From a bacterium (lineage in GTDB: Bacteria; Electryoneota; RPQS01; DYHQ01), in NCBI GenBank assembly GCA_030622545.1, contig JAUXGA010000002.1, positions 62,001 to 126,000 of the forward strand: 64,000 nucleotides of DNA. The letters run 5' to 3'. Both the position numbers and the translations under genes were made by a program. This document shows, one piece after another, positions 45,386 to 54,005 of this stretch. The notes under the pieces are model-generated. The model made no database searches and was not told the DNA's origin. It was given only the letters and a program-made list of their open reading frames with translations. The number at the start of each line of letters is the position of its first letter. The stretch's first letter is position 1.

Positions 45386-47416
45386 TTAATTCTTTTGTTC
45401 TTCAAATCCCTGCAGAATGCAAGTCGTTCCGACAGGGACAATACTCCCCGGAGCCGGGCTCTGACTGACAACCTCCCGGAGACCTGAGATGCGAACGTCC
45501 AAATTACGGCTCGTTATTTCATAGATAGCATGTCGGAAGGGCAGCCCTTGAACGGATGGAACCTGAATGTAGCCGGTTTCCATGCCTTCCGTGAGAGCAG
45601 CAGGGACGATGGTTTCTTGCGCGTATGGTTGGTTGTAATTTTGAACCGATTCGATTCTTTCTTCCGGCGGTGTGTCTGTGATTATCTCTGTCAAATCATT
45701 TGGAGAAGATGTTTCCGGGTATTGAGGAAACGCCGGAGCCGGAGGTCGGCATTCTAAAATGCGCGCCATCGCATTGCGAAAGACCGGAGCGGCAACCTGA
45801 CTTGCGTAATGCTGCTCTTGAGGGTCGTCAACGAGTACGAGCATCAAATAGCACGGTGACTCGGCTGGAATAAAACCCACGAAAGAAGAAACGAAACGAT
45901 CATCATAATACTGATTGGTCTCGTGATTGATTTTTTGTCCGGTGCCTGTTTTCCCCGCGATACGCCACGGAGAAATCGCAGCGGCTTTCCCGGTGCCGTC
46001 TTCAACAACGCCGACGAGCAACTCAGTGAGGGAGCGTGCAGTGCCGTGCGAAAGAGCCTGACGGACAATGCTGGGTGAGAATTCTTCTATGTCACCGGCA
46101 GAATGAAAGATGCGTTTGACGATGCGAGGTTCCATCTGGTAGCCGCCGTTGGCAATCGCTCCATACGCCATGACAATTTGCAGCGGCGTTGCACTGAGTC
46201 CATGCCCGAAAGCGATGTTCGCCAGAGTCGGCCCTGTCCATTTATGAGGTGGAGGAAGATAACCGGCTTGCTCTCCGGGGAACATAATGTCTGTTGGATT
46301 GCCAAAACCAAATCGGCGCGCTGTCTTGTAAAGGTCGTTCTTGCCGAGCCGCTCAGCGATTTTAACAGCTCCAATATTGGAAGAATGCGCAAGGACATCC
46401 GCAAAGGTTAGCATTCCCTGCGGGTGAGCATCATGTATGACAGCGCCGCGAACTCGATAGTGTCCGTTCTCACAGAAAATTGAGTCAGCTAATTTATACA
46501 GATTCTTGGTTAATGCGCCTGCGAAAGGAAGGATTTTCAGCGTGCTTCCGTGCTCCATGACATCGGTAATCGGCCAGCATTTGCGAGCTCCCGCTGCCGC
46601 TTGCCCCGGTTTGTTGGGATTGAAACCGGGATACGTTGCCAGTGCGAGAATCTCACCCGTCTGCGGATTCGTCAGGATGATGCAGGCGCGTTTGCATTCC
46701 TGTGTCTGCATCGCGGTTTCGAGTTCTTCTTCGACAATCGTCTGCAGCGGAATATCAATCGTCAGTTGAATATCCGCTCCTTGATTTGATGTCTCAGGGC
46801 TGTCCGAGAGGTGCATGCAGGGTTGACCGCTGTTATCGAGCAGCATGAGTTCCCGGGCAATATCACCACGCAGCCGCTTGTCGAATTGAAGTTCCATTCC
46901 TTCCTGACCGACTTGATCAATATCAGCAAACCCGATGAGCGACGCGGCGAAGCGATTGTTTGGATACGAGCGTCGCGGTTCTTCCACAAGCTCCAGACAG
47001 GGAAAATCCAATGCCTTAATCGCATCCGCCGTTCGCCAGTCCACGCGACGAGCCAGATAAGTGAACCTGACGTTTTGATTCAAACGCGCTTTCAGATTTT
47101 TCTGATGATGACACAGGAGCGGTTCAAGTTCCTGATACAATGCCGCCTTCGTCGAACATGCCTTTTGACGATAGCCGACAGCATAGGTCAGAGGAAGAGA
47201 CATCGCCAATGGACGCCCTTCGCAGTCGAAGATGTTTCCTCGCGCCGGAAGTCGTTTTATCCAGGCTCGTTCTCTTTCCAGCGCGCGTTCTTTCCAAAGC
47301 GTATGATGGATGAGCTGAATACTGACCAGCCGCGCAAAAATGACGGTTATCCCGAAAAGAATCAGGAAGAGTACGATGCGCTCTCGATGGTTTGATGGTT
47401 CGTTGCTATTCATCAC
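45386..47416 (-). CDS. ftsI: Septal class B penicillin-binding protein FtsI with PASTA domain
   Basis: A 676-residue transpeptidase. One N-terminal membrane helix (IVLFLILFGITVIFARLVSI) precedes the dimerisation domain (RGNIFDCEGRPLAMSLPL). Active-site motifs are SxxK in VMEHGSTLKILPFAGA, SxN in LAHSSNIGAVKIAERLGK, and KTG in AGKTGTGQKINHETNQYY. The C-terminal ~60 residues form one PASTA domain (VPSVQGLPFRHAIYEITSRN), as in Spo-type and many FCB enzymes. The GTG at 47416 overlaps ftsL; ATG 47413 is equivalent. Confidence 0.96.
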   Translation of the reverse strand: MMNSNEPSNHRERIVLFLILFGITVIFARLVSIQLIHHTLWKERALERERAWIKRLPARGNIFDCEGRPLAMSLPLTYAVGYRQKACSTKAALYQELEPLLCHHQKNLKARLNQNVRFTYLARRVDWRTADAIKALDFPCLELVEEPRRSYPNNRFAASLIGFADIDQVGQEGMELQFDKRLRGDIARELMLLDNSGQPCMHLSDSPETSNQGADIQLTIDIPLQTIVEEELETAMQTQECKRACIILTNPQTGEILALATYPGFNPNKPGQAAAGARKCWPITDVMEHGSTLKILPFAGALTKNLYKLADSIFCENGHYRVRGAVIHDAHPQGMLTFADVLAHSSNIGAVKIAERLGKNDLYKTARRFGFGNPTDIMFPGEQAGYLPPPHKWTGPTLANIAFGHGLSATPLQIVMAYGAIANGGYQMEPRIVKRIFHSAGDIEEFSPSIVRQALSHGTARSLTELLVGVVEDGTGKAAAISPWRIAGKTGTGQKINHETNQYYDDRFVSSFVGFIPAESPCYLMLVLVDDPQEQHYASQVAAPVFRNAMARILECRPPAPAFPQYPETSSPNDLTEIITDTPPEERIESVQNYNQPYAQETIVPAALTEGMETGYIQVPSVQGLPFRHAIYEITSRNLDVRISGLREVVSQSPAPGSIVPVGTTCILQGFEEQKN

Positions 47417-47813
47417 GGACTCGAAGAATATCCCAGCGCCATTGAGCGGAGGGTGTGAGTTCCTTCCGGGGAATTATGATTTTCCCATGAGGTTGGGCGG
47501 TGATTTGCCAGTCATTCTCTCGCTTCGCCCAAGCGGAGATTTGAGGATACGAAGCGAGGGCTCTAATCTCTCCGGAAAGCTGTCGTTGCTCTTTCATCAG
47601 CGCCGTCAGGGTTTTTCGGCTCTGAGCAAGATTCAGATTCGTACGCTTAAATTCGACATTCTTCCATGTGATACCCAAAACGATGGCGCTCAGAATTAGA
47701 AGCGCCACCAGAAAGCGCACGGCTCCAATGCGAATACGCGCAACTCGCGGGCGCCGCCGGGTACGAAGGAAGGCGGATTTCGTGAAAAGCGGCCTGACAA
47801 CCTGTGTGGACAT
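47406..47813 (-). CDS. ftsL: FtsL-like division protein
   Basis: A 135-residue bitopic protein: a basic N-terminal tail (RTRRRPRVARIRIGA), one membrane helix (VRFLVALLILSAIVLGITW), then a short leucine-rich coiled coil (RTNLNLAQSRKTLTALMKEQ), followed by YPQISAWAKREN, and a tail of ~35 residues. Sequence is poorly conserved in this family, so the call rests on topology and its place between rsmH and ftsI, which it overlaps by 11 bases. The C-terminal tail is longer than in E. coli FtsL. Confidence 0.82.
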   Translation of the reverse strand: MSTQVVRPLFTKSAFLRTRRRPRVARIRIGAVRFLVALLILSAIVLGITWKNVEFKRTNLNLAQSRKTLTALMKEQRQLSGEIRALASYPQISAWAKRENDWQITAQPHGKIIIPRKELTPSAQWRWDILRVRDE

Positions 47814-47858
47814 CCTTTACTTTCCGGGAAATATTTTGTATAATTCTATAAGAAGCGA

Positions 47859-48773
47859 TTATCGTTTTTGTATCGCACGAAGGCGGGCGCTTCGCGCGCG
47901 GGGATTCTTGGCGATTTCCTCGAGCGTCGGGCGAACAACCCGCTTCGTGAGAGATATCGCCTGCGCCTGACCGCCGCAGGTGCAAATCGGCTGTTCCGGC
48001 GGACAGGTGCATGTTCTGCTCTTTGATGCAAAGAACGTTTTAACTCGTCGATCTTCCAAAGAATGATAGGAGAGAGCTACCAGTCGCCCTCCGGCGGCAA
48101 GGCTCGTCCAAGCATTCTCAAGACCGAGCACAATCTCTTCGAGTTCATCATTCACAGCGATTCGCAGCGCCTGAAAGACTCTGGCGAGCGCTTTCACACC
48201 GGCAGCGGGAACAGATTTTGAAATAACATTCGCAAGCTGAGCTGTCGTTTCAATCGGAGCTTGCTGCCGAGCCTTAATTATCGCTTTGGTGATACGCGTT
48301 GCCTGCGGTTCTTCACCGTAGGTTCGCAGTATTCGCCGTAGCTCTTGCAGACTTAAAGAACGGATTAAATCAGCAGCGCTTTGGCCGGATGTTGGATTCA
48401 TTCGTAAATCGAGCGGCCCGTCTTGCTGAAACGAAAATCCGCGGGCCGGATTCTCTATCTGGTAGGAAGAAACACCGAAGTCGAATAAAACGCCTTGAAC
48501 ACCCGTAGGTGCGATAGGCGAGAGTTCGCGCTGAATCTTTGAGAATTGGGTTTGAATCAGCCGAATGCTGTCGCCGAATTTCTCCCGGCAATATTCAATC
48601 GCATCCGGATCTCGATCAAGGCCGATGAGGTGGCCTGTCGTGAGGTGCTTGAGGATTTCCTGTGCATGTCCTCCGCCGCCAAGGGTCGCGTCAATGTAAA
48701 TCCCCGCGGGGTCGTGCACAAGTAGTTCGACAGTCTGGCGTAATAAAACCGGCTGGTGTGAAAAGGAGGTCAC
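47859..48773 (-). CDS. rsmH: 16S rRNA (cytosine1402-N4)-methyltransferase RsmH
   Basis: A ~304-residue SAM-dependent enzyme. The N-terminus from GTG 48773 reads TSFSHQPVLLRQTVELLVHD, then the SAM motif YIDATLGGGGHAQEIL, GVLFDFGVSSYQIENPARGF and a C-terminal KRVVRPTLEEIAKNPRARSA. The C-terminal CxC cluster (TCTCPPEQPICTCGG) is an extra zinc-like feature. GTG 48773 overlaps the STAS stop (GTGA); an earlier frame to 48821 is possible but less likely. Confidence 0.94.
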   Translation of the reverse strand: MTSFSHQPVLLRQTVELLVHDPAGIYIDATLGGGGHAQEILKHLTTGHLIGLDRDPDAIEYCREKFGDSIRLIQTQFSKIQRELSPIAPTGVQGVLFDFGVSSYQIENPARGFSFQQDGPLDLRMNPTSGQSAADLIRSLSLQELRRILRTYGEEPQATRITKAIIKARQQAPIETTAQLANVISKSVPAAGVKALARVFQALRIAVNDELEEIVLGLENAWTSLAAGGRLVALSYHSLEDRRVKTFFASKSRTCTCPPEQPICTCGGQAQAISLTKRVVRPTLEEIAKNPRARSARLRAIQKR

Positions 48774-49171
48774 GCGAACCGGGCGGCCAGAGCTTTCTGC
48801 TGGCGACGCTGTTTTCGACACGGGTCGTGATGTTCCAGCGAGTTCAAAGCCTTTTCGACCGTAGAAGTGAGGCCGAAAAAGCGGCGAAGGTGTTTGTGAC
48901 CTAATAGTTGAAGAATGTTGCCTGCGGCGTTGACAATGCGAAGTTCTCCGCCAAGCATTCGCAGATTGACGACGATTCCCGTGAGAACCGATACAGCTTG
49001 AACGTCGATGGAGTGGACACCTGCGAGGTCGAGGAGGATTCGTGAAGCGCCGTTCTCACTCAAGTGGGAGAAGAGGGTTTCAATCTCGCGGGCGGCGGCC
49101 AAGGTCAGGTCACCGCGCAGATGAATCGTCGCAATACCACAAGACTCATTTATTTCCGCGGAAATCGGCAT
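48770..49171 (-). CDS. STAS-domain protein lacking the phosphoserine site
   Basis: A 133-residue STAS domain (SpoIIAA/RsbV-like fold): INESCGIATIHLRGDLTLAA, RILLDLAGVHSIDVQAVSVL, LRMLGGELRIVNAAGNILQL. Where SpoIIAA-type antagonists have D-S-S-G with the phosphorylated Ser, this one has D-V-Q-A, so the usual kinase switch is absent. A basic tail follows. It lies between mraZ and rsmH, where no gene is usually found, 2 bases after the mraZ stop and overlapping rsmH by 4. It may be a constitutively active binder or a partner of another membrane or cytoskeletal protein; unknown. Confidence 0.85.
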   Translation of the reverse strand: MPISAEINESCGIATIHLRGDLTLAAAREIETLFSHLSENGASRILLDLAGVHSIDVQAVSVLTGIVVNLRMLGGELRIVNAAGNILQLLGHKHLRRFFGLTSTVEKALNSLEHHDPCRKQRRQQKALAARFA

Positions 49172-49173
49172 GA

Positions 49174-49668
49174 CTATAATTCCTTAAGTCTTTTTCTCAT
49201 TTCGCGGTGCTTTTTCCAAGCTTCTTCAGGAGGAATGCTCTTTTTCTCTTGGAAGATGTCAAAGGATTCTTTATCCCAGATTACGAAGTGGTCCCGGCAT
49301 CCGAAGAAAACGATATCCCGACGGTCCTTAGAACGTTTAAAGATGGCTTCAGGGAGGGTGACACGGCCTTGAGAGTCAACTTGTTTTCGGAATGAATTCC
49401 CATGAATGGCGAAGTTCATAGGCAGACTGTCATCTTCAGCAAACGAGGCTCCGAAAGGATCTGCCGACGCCCAGTACCGGCTGAATACTTTGCGAGGGAA
49501 AGCATTAAGACTTCCATCGCCGCCTGGATTGAAGATCAGTTCGCTCTCCCCATTTTCTTCGAGAGATCGGCGGAAATCGGCCGGTATATTCACGCGGCCA
49601 TTACCATCGGCAACCCCGAAATGGGTTCCGAGAAAAAGGAAATCATCATGTGAATCTGCCTGAGACAT
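49174..49668 (-). CDS. mraZ: Transcriptional regulator MraZ
   Basis: A 164-residue protein with two AbrB-like MraZ repeats: LGTHFGVADGNGRVNIPADF near the start and NSFRKQVDSQGRVTLPEAIF in the second half. Family proteins form ring oligomers, bind direct repeats in their own promoter and often repress the division cluster. It is the first gene of the cluster. No strong ribosome site lies directly before ATG 49668; the strong AGGAGG upstream instead fits the two-codon frame at 49681-49689. In-frame stop TAA at 49683-49681 blocks a longer mraZ. Confidence 0.94.
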   Translation of the reverse strand: MSQADSHDDFLFLGTHFGVADGNGRVNIPADFRRSLEENGESELIFNPGGDGSLNAFPRKVFSRYWASADPFGASFAEDDSLPMNFAIHGNSFRKQVDSQGRVTLPEAIFKRSKDRRDIVFFGCRDHFVIWDKESFDIFQEKKSIPPEEAWKKHREMRKRLKEL

Positions 49669-49680
49669 GCCAATATAACC

Positions 49681-49689
49681 TTATTGCAT
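49681..49689 (-). promoter_or_regulatory. Two-codon upstream open reading frame (ATG CAA TAA)
   Basis: On the minus strand AGGAGG (49702-49697) is spaced 7 bases from ATG 49689, which is followed by CAA and TAA in the same frame as mraZ, 12 bases before the mraZ ATG. The best ribosome site of the cluster therefore serves a two-codon frame. This could couple or limit mraZ translation. If instead the transcript starts at the promoter at 49704-49732, the leader is very short. Confidence 0.5.
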
Positions 49690-49703
49690 CCAATTTCCTC
49701 CTA

Positions 49704-49732
49704 AATGTAACAATATGAGTCAATGGAGTCAA
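49704..49732 (-). promoter_or_regulatory. Promoter of the division/cell-wall cluster
   Basis: TTGACT (49732-49727), 17-base spacer, TACATT (49709-49704). A second TTGACTC occurs 9 bases further along, making a direct repeat over the -35 region that might be an operator (MraZ is known to bind direct repeats). Confidence 0.65.
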
Positions 49733-49740
49733 GAGTTTTT

Positions 49741-49770
49741 TTGAAAAAATGAAAAACGTAAATTTATAAT
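49741..49770 (+). promoter_or_regulatory. Promoter of the TldE/TldD genes
   Basis: TTGAAA, 18-base spacer, TATAAT, divergent from the division promoter. The leader would be about 105 bases and contains a hairpin GAGAGG-AAAG-CCTCTC at 49846-49861, 20 bases before the start codon. Confidence 0.6.
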
Positions 49771-49881
49771 AATCAGTTAGTAGAAATATTTTCCTAGTGT
49801 TATTAGGATGATAGACCAGTTTTTCGTCATTTATTCATCATTTCCGAGAGGAAAGCCTCTCTATTTTCCTGTGAGTAAGAC

Positions 49882-51228
49882 ATGACAGACCCACAAATCG
49901 AACTCGAGGCTTTGGCGCGCAAAGCTCTCGACTATGCAGACGGTTCAGAAGCTGAAATTTTGGTGAGTGCATCCGAAAACGCCCTCACGCGCTTCGCGGA
50001 GAATGCGGTTTCGCAGAACGTATCTCGCCGTGAATTGGGCATTACGATAAGAATCGTTCAAGGAAAACGTTCAGCCCGCGTCACAACCAACCGCATGGAT
50101 GCAAAAAGTCTTACGGAAGCGTTTGAGCACGCCAAGAGCCTGCTTCCGTTCCAGAAAGAGTCCCCGGATATCCTGCCCCTGCCTGAGCCTCAGGTCATTC
50201 AACCCAATCCGGCTTTCGAGGGATCCACAGCGCAAGTCCACCCGGAAGTGCGTGCTCAGGCCGTTCTTCAGGGAATCGAGGCCTGCAAAAAGGTATCGCT
50301 CAGGGCTGCCGGAGTCTGTTCCACAGGTTGGAGTGCCGTCGCCGTAGCCAACACGAACGGACTGCTCTGTTCCCATAAGGACACAAGCTCAACGTTCGGT
50401 ATCTCCGCGCAATCCGAGGATTCATCGGGCTGGGCGGAAGCCTCTTCCCGTGATTTTGGAAAAATCGATATCGCCGGGCTTATAGCGGTAGCCATCGAAA
50501 AAGCGCAATCAAGCCGCAATGCAAGGAGCTTTGAGCCCGGACATTATACGGTTGTCTTGGAACCCGCGGCGGTCACTGATTTTCTGGAATTCATGGGATG
50601 GTTTGGATTCGGAGGGTTGGGTTTCATAGAGGGACGGACATTTATGGCGGGGAAACTTGGCCAGAAGCTGTTAGGAGAGAATATTTCGATTGTCGATAAC
50701 GCTTACGATTTATCACAGCGCGGCTTGCCGTTCGATTTTGAAGGTTTCCCCCGGCAGAAAGTTACGCTGATTGAAAACGGAGTCGCCAAAGCCGTGGTGC
50801 ACGACCGTTTGTCGGCGCAAAAAGCCAACGCTGAAACGACCGGTCATGCGCTGCCTCAGCCGAATGCGGAAGGCGCGATGCCGTTTAATCTCATGCTCGC
50901 GCCCGGAGATTCGTCTGTGGAAGAAATGATTGCTTCGACAAAGCGCGGCATTCTGGTGACGAGGTTTCATTACACGAATGTCATTGAGCCGATGGAGCTG
51001 GTACTGACAGGATTAACCCGTGACGGCACCTTCCTGATTGAAAACGGGAAAATAGTAGCTCCTCTGAAAAACCTGAGATTCACGCAATCTATCTTGGAAG
51101 CGATGAAAGCTGTCGAAGCAATTTCACGCGAACGCAAAACGATGCTTTCCGAATGGGGGATGGGCGCTTACACGGTACCGGCTCTAAAGATTTCGCGTTT
51201 CAATTTCTCGAGTGAAACCGGCTTCTAA
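49882..51228 (+). CDS. TldE/PmbA-family metalloprotease subunit
   Basis: A 448-residue member of the TldD/PmbA family without the HExxxH motif, the inactive-like partner (TldE/PmbA). It has the N-terminal SASENALTRFAENAVSQNVS, a mid-region EPAAVTDFLEFMGWFGFGGL and the end VTRFHYTNVIEPMELVLTGL. TldD-TldE form a dimer that degrades unfolded peptides and matures microcins. It lies 148 bases upstream of the TldD gene; the pair was likely one operon, now separated by a repeat. Confidence 0.9.
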   Translation: MTDPQIELEALARKALDYADGSEAEILVSASENALTRFAENAVSQNVSRRELGITIRIVQGKRSARVTTNRMDAKSLTEAFEHAKSLLPFQKESPDILPLPEPQVIQPNPAFEGSTAQVHPEVRAQAVLQGIEACKKVSLRAAGVCSTGWSAVAVANTNGLLCSHKDTSSTFGISAQSEDSSGWAEASSRDFGKIDIAGLIAVAIEKAQSSRNARSFEPGHYTVVLEPAAVTDFLEFMGWFGFGGLGFIEGRTFMAGKLGQKLLGENISIVDNAYDLSQRGLPFDFEGFPRQKVTLIENGVAKAVVHDRLSAQKANAETTGHALPQPNAEGAMPFNLMLAPGDSSVEEMIASTKRGILVTRFHYTNVIEPMELVLTGLTRDGTFLIENGKIVAPLKNLRFTQSILEAMKAVEAISRERKTMLSEWGMGAYTVPALKISRFNFSSETGF

Positions 51229-51243
51229 CCGTTGGAGTTGTAG

Positions 51244-51263
51244 GGACAAGGCCTGCCTTGTCC
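51244..51263. repeat. Short hairpin repeat related to family A
   Basis: GGACAAGGC / GCCTTGTCC form a perfect 9-bp stem with a 2-nt loop, right after the TldE stop, preceded by TTGTAGG, like the family A ends. A degenerate family C segment (TCGCGCGTAACCC) starts at 51275, followed by CGCCGAGCCGGG at 51299. The arrangement repeats that at 13760-13894. Confidence 0.6.
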
Positions 51264-51375
51264 GTTCGTTGCTGTCGCGCGTAACCCTGATAATTCCTCG
51301 CCGAGCCGGGTCGCTCAGGCCCCGGCCGCAACTATGAATCATGCAACTTTTCAAAAAAATTAAGTTCGAAAAAAA

Positions 51376-52827
51376 ATGAAAACACATCCTTTCGCGAGTG
51401 CCGCTCTCGCCGAAGCCCGCAAGCAGGGCGCTTCTTATGCGGATATTCGGCTTATCACTCAGGAGCAGGAAGATACCCTTATCCGCAATGGAAATATCAC
51501 CCATCTCGATACATCTATCAGTGATGGTTTCGGAGTCAGGGTCATCTGCGAGGGCGCATGGGGTTTCGCAGCGTCTCCCCTGATGGAAGAATCGGAAATC
51601 AAACGCGTGACGGCTCTGGCGGTGGAAATCGCTCGCGCCAGCAGCCGCGCAAAAGAACATGATGTCGTTCTGGCGCCGGAACCTCCGGCTCAGGAAACGT
51701 GGCTGACTCCGGTTGTCGAAGACCCATTTGCGGTTTCCATGAAGGAAAAGCTCGAGCTCCTGTTTGCCATCGACGATGTGCTCCGGGAATCACCGAAAAT
51801 AAAAGTTGCTGAGACCGGCATGCAGTTCCAGCGCGAGCATCGGCTCTTGGTGACGAGCGAAGGAACGATTGCTAATCAGACCCTGCTTCGTTCCGGAGCA
51901 GGCTACTCGGCAACGGCTGTCGAGGGCAACGAAGTTCAGGTGCGCAGTTACCCGAATTCTTTTCGCGGGCAATACATGGCGCTTGGCTATGAGCTCGTGC
52001 GAGGTTTGAAACTGATGGACGAAGCGGAGCGAGTCCGCGAAGAAGCCATTGCGCTCCTGTCAGCGAAGTCCTGTCCTCGAAAGAAGACGACACTGGTGCT
52101 TGACAGCTCTCAGCTCGCTTTGCAGATTCACGAATCCGTCGCGCATCCCACGGAGCTCGACCGCGTGCTGGGGATGGAAGCCAACTTCGCCGGGACGAGT
52201 TTTGCCACTTTGGAAAAAGAAGGCAATTTCCGCTACGGCTCGGACATCGTGAATCTCTATTGCGACTCGACCATTCCCGGCGGGCTGGCGACGTTCGGAT
52301 TCGATGATGACGGTGTCCGCGCGCAGCGTTGGTACATCGTTCAAAACGGCATCTTCGTCGGCTATCAGAGTTCGCGTGAGATTGCCGGCGCTTTGAAACG
52401 GGCGCGTTCGACAGGCAACAGCCGCGCCGAAGACTGGTCGCATATTCCGATTATCCGGAACGGAAATCTTTCGCTCGAACCCGGCGATGCGGATTTCGAT
52501 GCGATGATTTCCGAAATTGATGACGGCATTTACATGGAAACGAATAAATCGTGGTCCATCGATCAGAAACGTTTGAATTTTCAATTTACATGCGAACTTG
52601 GCAAAGAGATACGCGGAGGAAAACTGCAGGGGCTGGTGAAGAATCCGACGTATCAGAGCATCACTCCGAAATTCTGGGGCGCGTGCGATGCGATTGCCGG
52701 GCCTCGTTGGTGGACGCTCTGGGGAGTCGTTAATTGCGGAAAGGGACAGCCGGGACAAGTCGCCGCGATGTCGCATGGAGCATCGCCCGCGCGGTTCCGC
52801 AATATTCAAATCGGAGTGTCCGAGTAA
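51376..52827 (+). CDS. tldD: TldD-family zinc metalloprotease
   Basis: A 483-residue TldD protein. The zinc motif is visible in LQIHESVAHPTELDRVLGME (HExxxH). It is preceded by SYPNSFRGQYMALGYELVRG and followed by YGSDIVNLYCDSTIPGGLAT. N-terminal ADIRLITQEQEDTLIRNG is typical of the family. All catalytic positions are present. It follows TldE and forms the active subunit of the pair. Confidence 0.93.
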   Translation: MKTHPFASAALAEARKQGASYADIRLITQEQEDTLIRNGNITHLDTSISDGFGVRVICEGAWGFAASPLMEESEIKRVTALAVEIARASSRAKEHDVVLAPEPPAQETWLTPVVEDPFAVSMKEKLELLFAIDDVLRESPKIKVAETGMQFQREHRLLVTSEGTIANQTLLRSGAGYSATAVEGNEVQVRSYPNSFRGQYMALGYELVRGLKLMDEAERVREEAIALLSAKSCPRKKTTLVLDSSQLALQIHESVAHPTELDRVLGMEANFAGTSFATLEKEGNFRYGSDIVNLYCDSTIPGGLATFGFDDDGVRAQRWYIVQNGIFVGYQSSREIAGALKRARSTGNSRAEDWSHIPIIRNGNLSLEPGDADFDAMISEIDDGIYMETNKSWSIDQKRLNFQFTCELGKEIRGGKLQGLVKNPTYQSITPKFWGACDAIAGPRWWTLWGVVNCGKGQPGQVAAMSHGASPARFRNIQIGVSE

Positions 52828-52848
52828 AGGTAACGAAGGTTTTGCATC

Positions 52849-53844
52849 TTGAGTAGAAGAATTATTCTAACGCTCTTCATTGCTATCATCGGAGCGATTT
52901 GTTTCCAAGGATGCTCCGGCAGTGATAATGGCGACGGCTCCGGAGAGTTTTGGCGGCGCTACCATGTGCTTGATTTCGGCCGGCGACCCGTTCCCTCTCC
53001 CGACGGCACGCGAGTATGTTTTGCCACGGAAGGAACCGGAGAGCATACGGCAGGAATCTATCTTCTTGAAGGAGACAGCGTTGTCCAATTAACGATGGGC
53101 ACTCCGCCTCATGCGTGGGATTATAGCTGGTCGTTGGATGGAGCGCGCATTGCTTTTTCCGCACCCGGACAAATCGGCGGCGAATCAGCGGGCATCTGGC
53201 TCATTGATGTCGAAACGCGCGAGCTCGAACAGATTTGGGATCGCGGCTCCGCGCCGAGTTGGGATCCAACAGATTCGCTGAGATTCTATTGCGCGGGGCC
53301 GGAAGACGGTACGAATAACGAAGGTATTTTTCTTATCGTGCTTGAACCCGCGCTTCGCATTCGGGTACAGTCACGCGGAACGTCGCCTGCTATGTCTCCG
53401 AATCGCCAACTATTGGGATGTCAGCTACCGGGGGAAGGCTCACAGGGGCGTGCGCTGCATGTTGCGACGCTGGACAGTCTATCCGGAATGCCGGTCGCTT
53501 CTCACACCGGAGCGTACTCGTGGGTTTGGGATTCGCAGCAGATTATCTATGAGTTTATTGAGGGAGGAGCGCTGGATATCTACGCGGTGCCGGTCAATCC
53601 TCCCGGACAATCGCAATTGCTCATCACGGGAGCGTCTTTTCCCAAAGCTTTCCCTTCGGAGAATAAAATCGTTTTTTCAAAAGTATCAGGAGCGTCAGCA
53701 GGCGGAATCTGGACGATGAGCACGCATGGGGGAGATGCACTGCCTCTGACGACAACGGGTTCAAGACCTGTCCCCACATCGGACGGAGATGCTATCTATT
53801 TCGATGACGAAGATGGAATTTATATCCTGCGCAGAGCTTCGTAA
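52849..53844 (+). CDS. TolB-like beta-propeller lipoprotein
   Basis: A 331-residue protein. The signal peptide ends in a lipobox with Cys 22 (IGAICFQGCSGSD). It is followed by repeated WD40-like/TolB blades with PSPDGTRVCFATEGTGEH, YSWSLDGARIAFSAPGQIGG, DSQQIIYEFIEGGALDIYAV and PTSDGDAIYFDDEDGIYILR (about six). It is probably a periplasmic membrane-anchored binding protein. The TTG start at 52849 follows the TldD stop by 21 bases. Whether it functions with TldD/TldE is unknown. Confidence 0.82.
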   Translation: MSRRIILTLFIAIIGAICFQGCSGSDNGDGSGEFWRRYHVLDFGRRPVPSPDGTRVCFATEGTGEHTAGIYLLEGDSVVQLTMGTPPHAWDYSWSLDGARIAFSAPGQIGGESAGIWLIDVETRELEQIWDRGSAPSWDPTDSLRFYCAGPEDGTNNEGIFLIVLEPALRIRVQSRGTSPAMSPNRQLLGCQLPGEGSQGRALHVATLDSLSGMPVASHTGAYSWVWDSQQIIYEFIEGGALDIYAVPVNPPGQSQLLITGASFPKAFPSENKIVFSKVSGASAGGIWTMSTHGGDALPLTTTGSRPVPTSDGDAIYFDDEDGIYILRRAS

Positions 53845-53863
53845 TTATACCGTTCAAGTGTCG

Positions 53864-53934
53864 GGCAGGCAGAGCCAGCCCGTAGGCGCGTAGAACAGAA
53901 AGTTGAATAATCCTAAAGGCTGGCTCTGCCTGCC
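53864..53934. repeat. Hairpin repeat, family D copy 2
   Basis: Two perfect 17-base inverted arms GGCAGGCAGAGCCAGCC (53864-53880) and their complement (53918-53934) enclose 37 bases. The left arm continues into CGTAGGCGCG, like the family D arm at 10713-10737 in reverse. It lies just after the lipoprotein gene. Confidence 0.85.
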
Positions 53935-53951
53935 TTTCCTTAAAAAAAAAA

Positions 53952-53987
53952 GAAAAAGGCCACGCAGTAAATCGCGTGACCTTTTTT
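53952..53987. terminator. Bidirectional terminator between convergent genes
   Basis: A stem AAAAGGCCACGC / GCGTGACCTTTT with one mismatch and an 8-nt loop is flanked by A-rich and T-rich runs on both sides. It fits the end of the plus-strand lipoprotein and the minus-strand mlaF. Confidence 0.8.
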
Positions 53988-54005
53988 ATTGCATAATTTG
54001 TATAA

